A model generated the notes under the pieces. That model did no database searches and was not told the DNA's origin. It saw only the letters and a list, made by a program, of their open reading frames with translations. Positions 44,280-52,953 of a stretch of 64,000 bases of DNA are shown piece by piece. A program made the translations under genes and the position numbers. Each line of letters starts with the position of its first letter. The first letter of the stretch is position 1. This stretch comes from Oceanimonas sp052119705 (lineage in GTDB: Bacteria; Pseudomonadota; Gammaproteobacteria; Enterobacterales; Aeromonadaceae): the NCBI RefSeq assembly GCF_052119705.1, contig NZ_JBGQOP010000002.1:124001-188000 (forward strand), in the 5' to 3' direction.

Positions 44280-44311
44280 GCCACGGAATCCACAGAAACC
44301 ACTGAAGAAAA
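44280..44311 (+). repeat. Single arm of the CCACGGAAT repeat
   Basis: GCCACGGAATCCACAGAAACC... resembles the arms at 29765-29782 and 29876-29893. It lies alone in the moaE-NlpA gap, where nothing else was recognised. Confidence 0.5.
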
Positions 44312-44449
44312 GCCAAATCAAGAGCCAGGCAAGAAACACTCTGCTATGTAAGACCTTCTGTTTAGGTCGGTATAGCGCTTAATCTTTGGCTGATAGCTTA
44401 CGGCTTCAAGCTTACCGCTGCCCGAAGGGCTTCATTTAAAGGAATCATA

Positions 44450-45268
44450 ATGTCTTCATCTCTATTTTGTGGCTCGTTCTTGGCGCTCGCTTTGGCGGCG
44501 TTTTCTGGATCTGTTTTGGCGGTGGATGCGGATAAAAAAGAAATTGTGATTGGCACCACAGTGGGTGATTTTGCCGACATGGTCACCGAATCGGTTAAGC
44601 CCTATTTAGAGCAGCAGGGTTATAAAGTGAAGTTGGTAGAGTTTACCGACTATGTGATCCCCAATATTGCCTTGGCCGAAGGCGCCATAGATGTAAACTG
44701 CTTTCAGCATCAACCCTACCTTAAGAGCTTTATCAAAGACCGCCAGCTGGAATTAAGCCCTATTACTCAGGTGCCGACCGGGCCTATGGGTGTGTATGCT
44801 GGAAAGCTACCAATGCTCGATAAGGTAAAAGTTGGTAGCACAGTGGCGATTCCGAATGATCCCAGTAATCAGGCCCGCGCGCTGTTAATGCTGGCGGATT
44901 TAGGCTGGATCACCTTAAAGGCCGGTATCGACCCGTTAAAGGCCAGCGAGTTTGATATTGTCGAAAATAACAAGGGCATTAAGTTGCTGATGTTGGAAGC
45001 GGCGCAATTGCCACGTGCCCGTGCTGACGTGGATTTTGCGGTGATCAATGGCAACTACGCAGCCTCCAGCGGCATTGCGTTCACCGAGGGCTTGTTTTTA
45101 GAGCGCAGTTATGAATTTATCAACTGGGTGGTGGTACGCAGCGCCGATAAAGACGCGCCCTTTGTACAAGATGTCATCGATGCCTATAACTCAGCTGCTT
45201 TTAAAGATTACGCGGTTAAGCGCTTCGAGGGCTATAAATACCCTGAATCTTGGCAGCTGAAGCCGTGA
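44450..45268 (+). CDS. MetQ/NlpA family substrate-binding protein
   Basis: Periplasmic solute-binding protein of the methionine-uptake (MetQ/NlpA) family, 272 residues. The N-terminus is a cleavable signal (about 1-24, ending SGSVLA) without a lipobox Cys, unlike classical MetQ lipoproteins. Family blocks are IVIGTTVGDFADMV, DYVIPNIALAEGAIDVNCFQHQPYL, VAIPNDPSNQARALLML and FAVINGNYAASSGI. No metN/metI transporter genes are adjacent, so it is an orphan like E. coli NlpA. The next gene overlaps its stop by four bases. Confidence 0.87.
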   Translation: MSSSLFCGSFLALALAAFSGSVLAVDADKKEIVIGTTVGDFADMVTESVKPYLEQQGYKVKLVEFTDYVIPNIALAEGAIDVNCFQHQPYLKSFIKDRQLELSPITQVPTGPMGVYAGKLPMLDKVKVGSTVAIPNDPSNQARALLMLADLGWITLKAGIDPLKASEFDIVENNKGIKLLMLEAAQLPRARADVDFAVINGNYAASSGIAFTEGLFLERSYEFINWVVVRSADKDAPFVQDVIDAYNSAAFKDYAVKRFEGYKYPESWQLKP

Positions 45269-46155
45269 TCGTCGCTCATAAAAATTGGCAATTTGCGCGC
45301 CACGGCCGCAAGTTAGCTGTGATGGAGTGGGGGCCTGCCGAAAGCGTGCCAGAAAGTGCCACAATAGTTGCGCTGCATGGCTGGTTGGATAATGCCGCCA
45401 GTTTTAGCTTATTGGCTACGCTGTTGTCAGCATTAAAGCCAGAGCTGCGCATTATCGCCTTAGACTTTGCCGGTCACGGCTTTTCCGATCACTTGGGCGG
45501 CGGCCAGAGTTATTACAGCTGGGATCACGTGGCGGACGTTTATGCTTTGCTAGAGGAGCTTAAGCTCAAGCAAGTGGCGCTGCTCGGTCACTCACTCGGG
45601 GCGGGCGTGGCGACCTTATTCGCGGGGGCCTTTCCTGAACGTATCAGTCAGTTGTTTTTAATTGATGGCTTAGTGCCCTTAGCTTATCCAGTTGAAGAAT
45701 TACCGCAATTAATGGCCAAAGCGGTGCGCCGTAGTGCCCGCTTAAGTGCCCGCAGCCTCAAACCATACGCCAGTTTTGAACAAGCGGTCGCAGCGCGGGT
45801 GAACAGCCGTTGGCCGGTAAGCAAAAGTGCCGCCATAGCGTTATTAGAACGCGGTCTGCAGCAGACTGAACAAGGTTGGGTGTGGCGCTCAGACATGGCG
45901 CTCACGCAACCGTCTTTAGTGCGCTTGTGTGAAGCGCAATTGGTGGCGTTCGTGCAGCAATTGAGCATGCCCGTTTTATTAGTAATGGCCGAGGGCGGCG
46001 AAGAGTTGGCGCTTCTTGAACTCTTATTAGAAGAAGTGCCTGATTTAACCTTGCATACCTTAGTGGGCAGCCATCATCTGCATTTAGAAGATAAGCCGGC
46101 TCAGTTAATTAGCGGTTGGATAAGCGCGCGGTTAGCGGCAAAGGTGAATGCTTAA
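45265..46155 (+). CDS. Alpha/beta hydrolase (serine hydrolase-like)
   Basis: A 296-residue alpha/beta-hydrolase fold protein. The oxyanion segment ALHGWLDNAASF, the nucleophile elbow LLGHSLGAG (Ser about residue 111) and the late catalytic His in SHHLHLEDKP are present, as is the FAGHGFSDH block of the SERHL-like group. Substrate unknown. The GTG at 45265 overlaps the preceding stop (GTGA), suggesting coupling; a TTG at 45250 is the longer alternative. Confidence 0.85.
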   Translation: MIVAHKNWQFARHGRKLAVMEWGPAESVPESATIVALHGWLDNAASFSLLATLLSALKPELRIIALDFAGHGFSDHLGGGQSYYSWDHVADVYALLEELKLKQVALLGHSLGAGVATLFAGAFPERISQLFLIDGLVPLAYPVEELPQLMAKAVRRSARLSARSLKPYASFEQAVAARVNSRWPVSKSAAIALLERGLQQTEQGWVWRSDMALTQPSLVRLCEAQLVAFVQQLSMPVLLVMAEGGEELALLELLLEEVPDLTLHTLVGSHHLHLEDKPAQLISGWISARLAAKVNA

Positions 46156-46182
46156 TTTTTAAATCTACAGGCAAATAGAGTT

Positions 46183-46443
46183 CTAAAACCCCAGCGAGTC
46201 TTGCGGTGGAGAGGTCTGCTCCTCCAAGGCCAGCTCAAGCTGGCGTTTGCGTATTACCGCCAACACGCGACGTTTACGATCTTGGCAAAGGCGGATCACC
46301 TCGCGTTTTTGACTGCTGCTGAATTTTAGCCAGTCAAAGCGTTCATCTCGGCTACGAAAACACCCCTTACAATAGCCTCTGTTATTCACCTGACACACGC
46401 CAATGCAGGGGCTGGCTACGTCGAAAAACTCCAGTTGTTCCAT
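46183..46443 (-). CDS. DUF1289 small cysteine-rich protein
   Basis: An 86-residue protein with the DUF1289 signature SPCIGVCQVNNRGYCKGCFRSRDE (about residues 11-34), whose four cysteines probably bind metal. A basic C-terminal helix follows (KREVIRLCQDRKRRVLAVIRKR). Function unknown. It converges on the hydrolase gene. Confidence 0.88.
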   Translation of the reverse strand: MEQLEFFDVASPCIGVCQVNNRGYCKGCFRSRDERFDWLKFSSSQKREVIRLCQDRKRRVLAVIRKRQLELALEEQTSPPQDSLGF

Positions 46444-46793
46444 TTTGCTCCCTCCGCGCTGTCATTACTCCAAGCATACGTTAAAACATGCATAAATTAA
46501 CTGGAACCTAGATTTAATGGAGCATATTTTAATCGCACCAGCAAGACTCAGGCCCCGCATTTTTGAGCGTTATCACGCAGGCTAAGCGCAATGGACGCCA
46601 GCTTAAGGCACCGTCATGGCTGAGTAATACAATGAATGGTTCAGAATATGAGTAACTTATAGTTATTAGGCAGGTAAACAATTTATTAGACAGGTAAAAA
46701 AAGCCTTAAATGAGCCTTATTCTGTTACGACGGCTGCTTTGTGTCTGCGCTGCGCTATAATGGCACCATTCAGGTATGCTCACAGAGGCAAAG
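46444..46793. other. Gene-free region upstream of ald
   Basis: A 350-base stretch between the divergent DUF1289 gene and ald. No repeat, terminator or confident operator was recognised. It should hold both promoters. GAGGCAAAG at 46785-46793 is the ald ribosome-binding site. Confidence 0.3.
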
Positions 46794-47915
46794 ATGTTCA
46801 TCGGGGTTCCACGAGAAATTAAAAATCATGAATATCGGGTAGGATTAACACCCGGTGGCGTAAAAGAGTTGGTGCTCGATGGCCATCAAGTATTAGTGGA
46901 GTGCGGTGCCGGCGCTGGCATTGGTTTGGCGGATGCCGATTATGCGACAGCTGGCGCCGAGTTGGTGGCGGACGCTCGGGAAATTTATGCCCGATGCGAA
47001 TTAATTATTAAGGTAAAAGAGCCCCAAGCCCATGAATATGACCAGCTAAAGCCCGACCAAGTTATTTTTACTTATTTGCACTTGGCGCCAGATCTGGCAC
47101 AAACTCAAGGCTTATTGGCCTCAGGATGCACGGCCATTGCCTATGAAACGGTGACCGATCATAAAGGCGGTTTGCCCTTGCTGGCACCCATGAGCGAAGT
47201 GGCGGGGCGTATGGCCATTCAAGCCGGTGCTCATTGTTTAGAAAAAGCCCAAGGCGGGCGCGGTGTCTTGTTAGGTGGCGTCCCCGGCGTTTCACCGGCG
47301 CGCGTATTAGTGTTGGGTGGGGGCGTGGTGGGCGTAAACGCGGCGCGCATGGCCATGGGCTTAGGGGCGGATGTCACTTTGGTGGACTCTTCGCTTACCC
47401 GCTTAAAGGAATTGGATGCGCTCTACGGGCCAAATCTTAAAACCTTGTATTCGACCGTGGATAACATAGAGCGAGAATTAGTGCGCAGCGAATTGGTGAT
47501 TGGTGCCGTCTTGATTGCCGGCGCGGCGGCGCCCAAATTAGTCACCAAAGCACAATTGGCACTGATGCCCAGAGGCGCTGTGCTAGTGGATGTGGCCATC
47601 GACCAAGGTGGTTGTTTTGAAACCAGCCGCGTTACCACTCATCAAGATCCCACTTATGAAGTAGACGGCATAGTGCATTATTGTGTGGCTAATATGCCGG
47701 GTGCCGTGGCCTATACCTCCACCTTCGCCTTGATTAACGCCACTTTGCCTTACGTGAAAGCCTTAGCGAATTTGGGCTGGAAAACTGCAATGCAAAATGA
47801 TCCGCTCTTTGCGCAAGGATTAAATGTGCACCAAGGACAAGTTATTTGCCCCGCGGTCGCCGAAGCACACGGCTTAAGCCATACGCCCTTGCAACAAGTG
47901 TTAGCAGCTGGCTAA
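46794..47915 (+). CDS. ald: Alanine dehydrogenase
   Basis: NAD-dependent reversible deamination of L-alanine to pyruvate and ammonia. The 373-residue protein has MFIGVPREIKNHEYRVGLTP at the N-terminus, active-site Lys in IIKVKEP (about 75) and His in YLHLAPD (about 96), and a Rossmann NAD site VLGGGVVGVNAARMAMGLGADV (about 170). ATG 46794 has GAGG close upstream; the frame's first ATG (46776) does not. A long hairpin follows. Regulation by an Lrp/AsnC protein is common in the family but nothing here shows it. Confidence 0.95.
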   Translation: MFIGVPREIKNHEYRVGLTPGGVKELVLDGHQVLVECGAGAGIGLADADYATAGAELVADAREIYARCELIIKVKEPQAHEYDQLKPDQVIFTYLHLAPDLAQTQGLLASGCTAIAYETVTDHKGGLPLLAPMSEVAGRMAIQAGAHCLEKAQGGRGVLLGGVPGVSPARVLVLGGGVVGVNAARMAMGLGADVTLVDSSLTRLKELDALYGPNLKTLYSTVDNIERELVRSELVIGAVLIAGAAAPKLVTKAQLALMPRGAVLVDVAIDQGGCFETSRVTTHQDPTYEVDGIVHYCVANMPGAVAYTSTFALINATLPYVKALANLGWKTAMQNDPLFAQGLNVHQGQVICPAVAEAHGLSHTPLQQVLAAG

Positions 47916-47925
47916 TGTGCTCAAT

Positions 47926-47962
47926 TAAGAGGCTGATGGCGTTCAGCGCCCTCAGCCTCTTA
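47926..47962. terminator. Bidirectional hairpin between ald and the small membrane protein gene
   Basis: TAAGAGGCTGA (47926-47936) pairs with TCAGCCTCTTA (47952-47962), and GGCG/CGCC pair inside. It lies between converging genes; the T-run is short, so efficiency is uncertain. Confidence 0.7.
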
Positions 47963-47974
47963 CAGCACGCGTTG

Positions 47975-48226
47975 TTACTTTTCCTGCTTATCGTATTTTT
48001 GTTTCTGCTCGTCTTCTGGGTGGTACTCACCGGGTGGGACGGGCGGTACGCCCCAGTTTTCTTCTTTGGCTTTTTCTTTGCGTTCTTCCTGATCCCAATC
48101 TTTTAATTGCATTTTGTCGCGGTCTTTTTTCACCTGACGTTCTACGTTTTTGGTGTCTTTGAGGGCACTGACAAACAGGCCCACTACAAATAACAGCGGT
48201 AATGCAATCCAAAGCCAAGTACTCAT
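47975..48226 (-). CDS. Small single-pass membrane protein with a charged tail
   Basis: An 83-residue protein with one N-terminal hydrophobic helix (about 4-22, LWIALPLLFVVGLFVSAL). A very charged cytoplasmic tail follows (KDTKNVERQVKKDRDKMQ...EERKEKAKEE), ending in a Pro/Glu-rich segment. I do not recognise the family. It starts four bases after the stop of the M15 peptidase gene on the same strand, so the two are probably co-transcribed; a link to cell-wall processes is only suggested by that. Confidence 0.75.
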   Translation of the reverse strand: MSTWLWIALPLLFVVGLFVSALKDTKNVERQVKKDRDKMQLKDWDQEERKEKAKEENWGVPPVPPGEYHPEDEQKQKYDKQEK

Positions 48227-48229
48227 AGG

Positions 48230-48949
48230 TTACTCCTCAGGCGTTTTGATATTGATAGTGTGCACATTAGCGGCATGAGCCAATAATGAGGGAGCAATAA
48301 AACGACTAAATATCGCGTCTAGTTGCTCAAGGATATGTGTTTTTCCACTGATCTGCTGGGTGCTTAACGCGCTGGCCACCAACGCCGGTGTTAACTGGCC
48401 GGCACATATTTTCGCCACCGGCATATAGCTTAGATGCCACGGCTCTCTGGCTACGCCGCCGTTTGCCTCGGCAAAAGGCAGGTAAAAACCAAAGCGCGCC
48501 ATATTGTCGGCCAGCCATAAGCTCAGTGGATAAAAATAGCCGCCGGTGTCGTATTCCCATGGCTCTAGGGCTAACTTAGTATCGCTTGGCAATAAAGTAG
48601 GATCATATACGTCTAAGTCGCTGCCCCAATGGTGGCGGCTGGTGCCGGGCAGGGCGCTCCAGTGCAAGATGGCGTTAATACGATCTTTGGGCGGTAAACT
48701 TAACGTATCGAGCGGCTGGCTTGTGCTATCTAATACGGGTCTTTGGCCATCATACTTGCCATTCCAAATCGCCAACTGACGGCCAAAATCCCGATAGCTA
48801 GAGGCGGGCTGTAGGTTAAACCCCGCTTTTTGGGCCGCCGCTTGCATGCTGATAAAGGCGGCTTTAGCGGCGGGATGTAGACGATGCCCGGCTTCATCTA
48901 AATCCACAACGTGACAGTTTTTGAGTCCGAGTAAACAATCTGAATCCAT
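48230..48949 (-). CDS. M15 family D-alanyl-D-alanine carboxypeptidase-like protein
   Basis: A 239-residue zinc peptidase of the VanY/M15 family, which trims peptidoglycan stem peptides. Zinc ligands are visible in SRHHWGSDLDVYDP (His and Asp) and EPWHLSY (His). SSYRDFGRQLAIWNGKY is the family's N-terminal block. The start at 48949 has AGGAA six bases upstream; the longer frame runs 20 codons back. No signal peptide is apparent from this start, so its location is uncertain. It follows yffB and precedes a small membrane protein. Confidence 0.87.
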   Translation of the reverse strand: MDSDCLLGLKNCHVVDLDEAGHRLHPAAKAAFISMQAAAQKAGFNLQPASSYRDFGRQLAIWNGKYDGQRPVLDSTSQPLDTLSLPPKDRINAILHWSALPGTSRHHWGSDLDVYDPTLLPSDTKLALEPWEYDTGGYFYPLSLWLADNMARFGFYLPFAEANGGVAREPWHLSYMPVAKICAGQLTPALVASALSTQQISGKTHILEQLDAIFSRFIAPSLLAHAANVHTINIKTPEE

Positions 48950-49020
48950 AGCGGTTCCTAAGTTAAGCGAGACTGGCGGACGAGTTAGACAGCCCTGTCG
49001 AAAAATCACTTCAAAAACAA

Positions 49021-49386
49021 TTATTTTGAACGCTGATCTTTCAAGAATAAGTCGGTGTACAAGGCGTCATTGAAGCCTAACACTAGCCGGTCTTCTACTT
49101 GTAATAGTGGGCGTTTGATCATGGCCGGTTGCGCGAGCAATAACTCAAACGCACTTTCTGCATCCAAGTTATCTTTTTGTTCGGCGGTTAATGCACGATA
49201 GGTGGTGCCTCTTTTATTCAGTACCGCCTCCCAGCCGAGTTGTTCTAACCAATTTTTTAGCTGAGTGGCATCTAAGCCATCTGCTCTGTGGTCGATAAAT
49301 TGATAGGTTATTTCATGCTTGGTGAGCCAATTGCGGGCTTTTTTAATGGTGTCACAATTTTTAATACCATAGAGTTTGATGCTCAA
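49021..49386 (-). CDS. yffB: ArsC/Spx-family protein YffB
   Basis: A 121-residue thioredoxin-fold protein of the ArsC/Spx group. It has a single N-terminal Cys in YGIKNCDTIKKARNWL and the LLLAQPAMIKRPLL segment typical of YffB. YffB is thought to bind glutathione rather than reduce arsenate; its role is unclear. In E. coli it precedes dapE; here an M15 peptidase gene follows instead. Confidence 0.88.
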   Translation of the reverse strand: MSIKLYGIKNCDTIKKARNWLTKHEITYQFIDHRADGLDATQLKNWLEQLGWEAVLNKRGTTYRALTAEQKDNLDAESAFELLLAQPAMIKRPLLQVEDRLVLGFNDALYTDLFLKDQRSK

Positions 49387-49650
49387 GGTAAACTCCTCCT
49401 GCTGGTAACAAGGGCTGAAAATGTTAGCTAAACAGCGTCATATCGTAAGACTTGCCCTAGAGCCAAGTAATAAAACCGCATCTAGCGCAATGATTTTTCG
49501 TGGTTGGCATTATACACTGCCGCACATTGTTGGCTGCTGCTAATGTGCGGCATGGCAACATGGTTAGCAAATGGCTCATTCGTGTGTGGGCGTTGAATTA
49601 GGCCGTGGATCTTTGGCGTGAACTCTTGCGGGTGAAGGGATGTCACCACA

Positions 49651-50781
49651 ATGGAATTTAAAAAGGGGAAGGAGTTGGAGATAAAAGAATACTGGAGTGA
49701 TCACGCTCACTCGCGCGATTTTAAGCTTATCCGCATTGGTTTTGTGGCGGTACGTTTTCGCTGGCTGGTGACCTTGTTGATTATCGGCATCGCCGGCTGG
49801 ATAGCGGTGGATTGGTGGGTGCTGGACGCAGCGCACTTTAAACTATTGTGGAAGGTACGCCTGATCACGGGTGCCATGCTCACCCCGTTATTACCACTCA
49901 GCTATTTGTGCAAACTTAATCGGCGTTGGATGGTGCTGTCGCTGTTTGCGCTACTGGTCGTCTTGCTTGCTTTTAACGCCGTGAGCTTATGGAGCTTTCG
50001 CGATGTTGCCACCATGCCGGCGGGTTATGTCGCCTTCCCGTATTTCTTATTGGCGTTACTCGCTGTGTTGCCGCTGCCGATACGTTCTGGGCTTAGGGTG
50101 GCGATATTAATCATAGCCGCCGTGCTGGGTACCGATTATTGGCTAGACTCTCATACCTTGAGTAATGGCCAACTGGTAGACAGAGTTTGGTTGCTGCTGT
50201 GTTTTAGCTTGGCCATGATGTGGGTGCAAAGTGGTCAGCTGCGCATGTTGCTGGATCTTTATCGGGAGTCGACTCGTGACCCGCTAACGCGGTTAATGAA
50301 CCGCCGCCTATTTATGCAGCAATTGAACGCGGTGCGGCAAGAGTGCACAGCAGGGCAAAACTACACGCTTATCTTATGTGATTTGGATAAGTTTAAGCGC
50401 ATTAACGACGAGCACGGTCACCTAATGGGTGATGAAGTCTTAGTCAGTGTGTCTACTACCTTGGTCGATCTCTTTGGGGCTGATGCCATGATAGCCCGTT
50501 ACGGCGGTGAAGAGTTTATTGTGCTGTTACCGAACACCACACTCGAACAGGGGGTTCGCCAAGCGCAAACCTTACGCTTGGCTGTGGAGTCTCAGCCCAT
50601 CGAAAACCCCTTGGATGAGACAGAGGTGATGGTGACTTTGAGTGCGGGTGTGGTGAGTGGCGATAAGCACAGCGATCTCACTTTGCTTATCAGTGGCGCA
50701 GATGAGGCTTTATATGAAGCTAAAAGCCAAGGGCGCAATTGTGTGGTGGCACATCAGCCGTCGATAACGGTAGCTTCATAG
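49651..50781 (+). CDS. Membrane-bound GGDEF diguanylate cyclase
   Basis: A 376-residue protein that should make c-di-GMP. About six hydrophobic helices (residues about 38-190) form the membrane sensor part. The C-terminal GGDEF domain (about 205-365) has DPLTRLMNRRLF, LCDLDKFKRINDEHGH and an intact active site RYGGEEF. The position where an inhibitory RxxD site would sit reads FGAD, so product inhibition through that site is unlikely. The start codon is an ATG with AAGGGA about ten bases upstream. It is divergent from yffB and stands alone. Confidence 0.9.
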   Translation: MEFKKGKELEIKEYWSDHAHSRDFKLIRIGFVAVRFRWLVTLLIIGIAGWIAVDWWVLDAAHFKLLWKVRLITGAMLTPLLPLSYLCKLNRRWMVLSLFALLVVLLAFNAVSLWSFRDVATMPAGYVAFPYFLLALLAVLPLPIRSGLRVAILIIAAVLGTDYWLDSHTLSNGQLVDRVWLLLCFSLAMMWVQSGQLRMLLDLYRESTRDPLTRLMNRRLFMQQLNAVRQECTAGQNYTLILCDLDKFKRINDEHGHLMGDEVLVSVSTTLVDLFGADAMIARYGGEEFIVLLPNTTLEQGVRQAQTLRLAVESQPIENPLDETEVMVTLSAGVVSGDKHSDLTLLISGADEALYEAKSQGRNCVVAHQPSITVAS

Positions 50782-50916
50782 CATAAGACGAGAATAAGCC
50801 AAGGATAAGCGACGCAAGGTGTGGTTTGCGAAGTGGCCTTGGCTTATACTGGCGTCCAGCCCCCAATAATTCGAATCATAACTCCCCTGCGGACTATAAC
50901 TTAAGCGAGATGTCTT

Positions 50917-52614
50917 ATGCCCAAAGAGCATCATGAAAAACGTGCCCTCTATGTACCTTTTGCCGGACCTGCCTTATTAGAAACGCCATTGTTGAACAAA
51001 GGTGGTGCTTTTTCTAAGGATGAGCGCATTGCGTTCAACCTTGATGGTCTGCTGCCGCATAATATCGAAACCATTGAAGAGCAAGCGGCACGTGCTTACC
51101 AGCAGTACACTTCTTTTCAAAGCGATCTCGATAAGCATATTTACCTGCGTAATATTCAAGATACTAACGAAACCTTGTTTTATCGTTTGGTAAGCGACCA
51201 CTTGAGTCTGATGATGCCCACTATTTACACGCCGACTGTGGGTCAGGCCTGTGAAGAGTTCTCTAACATCTATCGCCGTGCCCGTGGTTTATTTATCTCC
51301 TATCCGGATCGCGACCGCATCGACGACATTTTACAAAACGCCACTAAGCGTAATGTAAAAGTGATCGTGGTGACCGATGGCGAGCGTATTTTGGGCTTGG
51401 GCGACCAAGGCATAGGCGGCATGGGCATCCCAATTGGTAAGTTGTCTTTGTACACGGCCTGTGGCGGTATTTCTCCTGCTTACACCTTGCCAGTGGTACT
51501 GGATGCCGGTACCAATAACCAGCAGCTGCTGAACGATCCTATGTACATGGGGTGGCGTAACCCCCGTGTAACGGGTGAAGAATACGAAGCATTTGTTGAT
51601 GCCTTTATTAAAGCGGTGAAGCGTCGCTGGCCCAATGTGCTGTTGCAGTTTGAAGACTTCGCACAGAAAAACGCCATGCCACTGCTCAATCGTTATAAAG
51701 ACGAACTGTGCTGCTTTAACGATGACATTCAAGGCACGGCAGCCGTGACCTTGGGTTCACTGTTGGCCGCGTGTCAGGCCAGTGGTAGCAAGTTGTCTGA
51801 GAAAAAAGTGGCCTTCTTGGGGTCAGGCTCAGCGGGTTGTGGTATCGCCGAACAAATCGTTGCACAAATGAAAGCCGAAGGCTTAAGCGACGAGAAAGCG
51901 CGCGAGCGCGTGTTCATGGTGGACCGTTTTGGTTTGATCACCGACAACATGCCAAATCTGGTGGACTTTCAGCGCCCATTAGCGCAAACCGTCGCAAGCG
52001 TTAGCGATTGGGATACAGCCGGCGAAAACATTTCGCTGTTGGAAGTGATGCATAATGCTAAGCCCGACATCTTAATTGGTGTGTCTGGTCAGCCAGGTTT
52101 GTTCACTAAAGAAGTGATCCAGACCATGCACTCCCATTGTGCGCGCCCAATTGTATTCCCGCTGTCTAACCCGACTTCGCGTGTTGAAGCCACCCCAGAA
52201 GACATTATCAACTGGACCGACGGCCAAGCACTGGTTGCGACCGGCAGCCCGTTTGCGGCTGTAGAATATAAGGGCAAGTTGTTTGACATAGTACAGTGCA
52301 ACAACTCCTACATATTCCCTGGTATTGGCTTGGGCGTGTTGGCCTGTGGTGCTAATCGCGTGACTGATGCCATGCTGATGTCGGCTAGCCGCGCTTTAGC
52401 CGCATGCTCACCGATGGCAACTGACCCAGACGGCGCCTTATTGCCGCCGTTAAAAGACATCCAGCATGTGAGCCGTCAAATTGCTAAAACGGTGGCGAAA
52501 ACCGCACAACTGCAAGGTCATGCCTTACAGATGTCGGATGCGGCACTGGATGCGGCCATAGAAGCTAACTTCTGGACCCCTGAATATCGCCAATACCGCC
52601 GTGTTTCTTTCTAA
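50917..52614 (+). CDS. maeA: NAD-dependent malic enzyme
   Basis: Oxidative decarboxylation of malate to pyruvate with NAD. The 565-residue protein matches E. coli MaeA (SfcA) in length and sequence. The malic signature YTPTVGQACEEFSNIYRR lies at about 101-118 with RGLFISYPDRDR after it. The metal-binding FEDFAQKNA...FNDDIQGTAAVTLGSLLAA and the NAD-binding LGSGSAGCGIAEQI (about 308) follow. A strong terminator ends it. Confidence 0.96.
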   Translation: MPKEHHEKRALYVPFAGPALLETPLLNKGGAFSKDERIAFNLDGLLPHNIETIEEQAARAYQQYTSFQSDLDKHIYLRNIQDTNETLFYRLVSDHLSLMMPTIYTPTVGQACEEFSNIYRRARGLFISYPDRDRIDDILQNATKRNVKVIVVTDGERILGLGDQGIGGMGIPIGKLSLYTACGGISPAYTLPVVLDAGTNNQQLLNDPMYMGWRNPRVTGEEYEAFVDAFIKAVKRRWPNVLLQFEDFAQKNAMPLLNRYKDELCCFNDDIQGTAAVTLGSLLAACQASGSKLSEKKVAFLGSGSAGCGIAEQIVAQMKAEGLSDEKARERVFMVDRFGLITDNMPNLVDFQRPLAQTVASVSDWDTAGENISLLEVMHNAKPDILIGVSGQPGLFTKEVIQTMHSHCARPIVFPLSNPTSRVEATPEDIINWTDGQALVATGSPFAAVEYKGKLFDIVQCNNSYIFPGIGLGVLACGANRVTDAMLMSASRALAACSPMATDPDGALLPPLKDIQHVSRQIAKTVAKTAQLQGHALQMSDAALDAAIEANFWTPEYRQYRRVSF

Positions 52615-52670
52615 GAACACCCAGTGAGTTGTCGAACAGTGAGCGACTTTCGTTAACATAAAGTCGCAAA

Positions 52671-52696
52671 AAAGGCATGCTTAGGCATGCCTTTTT
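52671..52696 (+). terminator. Intrinsic terminator of maeA
   Basis: AAGGCATGC (52672-52680) / GCATGCCTT (52685-52693) with a TTAG loop and a T5 run. The remaining gap to tig (52697-52953) shows no gene. Confidence 0.92.
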
Positions 52697-52953
52697 GTTA
52701 ATAGTGAAAAATAAGCGTGTAAAAAGTATTTTTTGTTACGGTTAATGGCTTGAAATGCGGCGCTTAGCCCTCATATATCTTAACCTAGCTTAGATACGCT
52801 CGACGCTGCCAGTGTGCACCGTTATAATGCCGCGTCTTATTTGCCGTGAAAATGTGGTCTAACCTCGCTTTCATCAAAATTCAAGGAAGCAGCCCAGGCT
52901 GTTTTAAATCAATCACAGCGCTGTGACGCGCCGTAAAACATTGAGGTAGAAGA

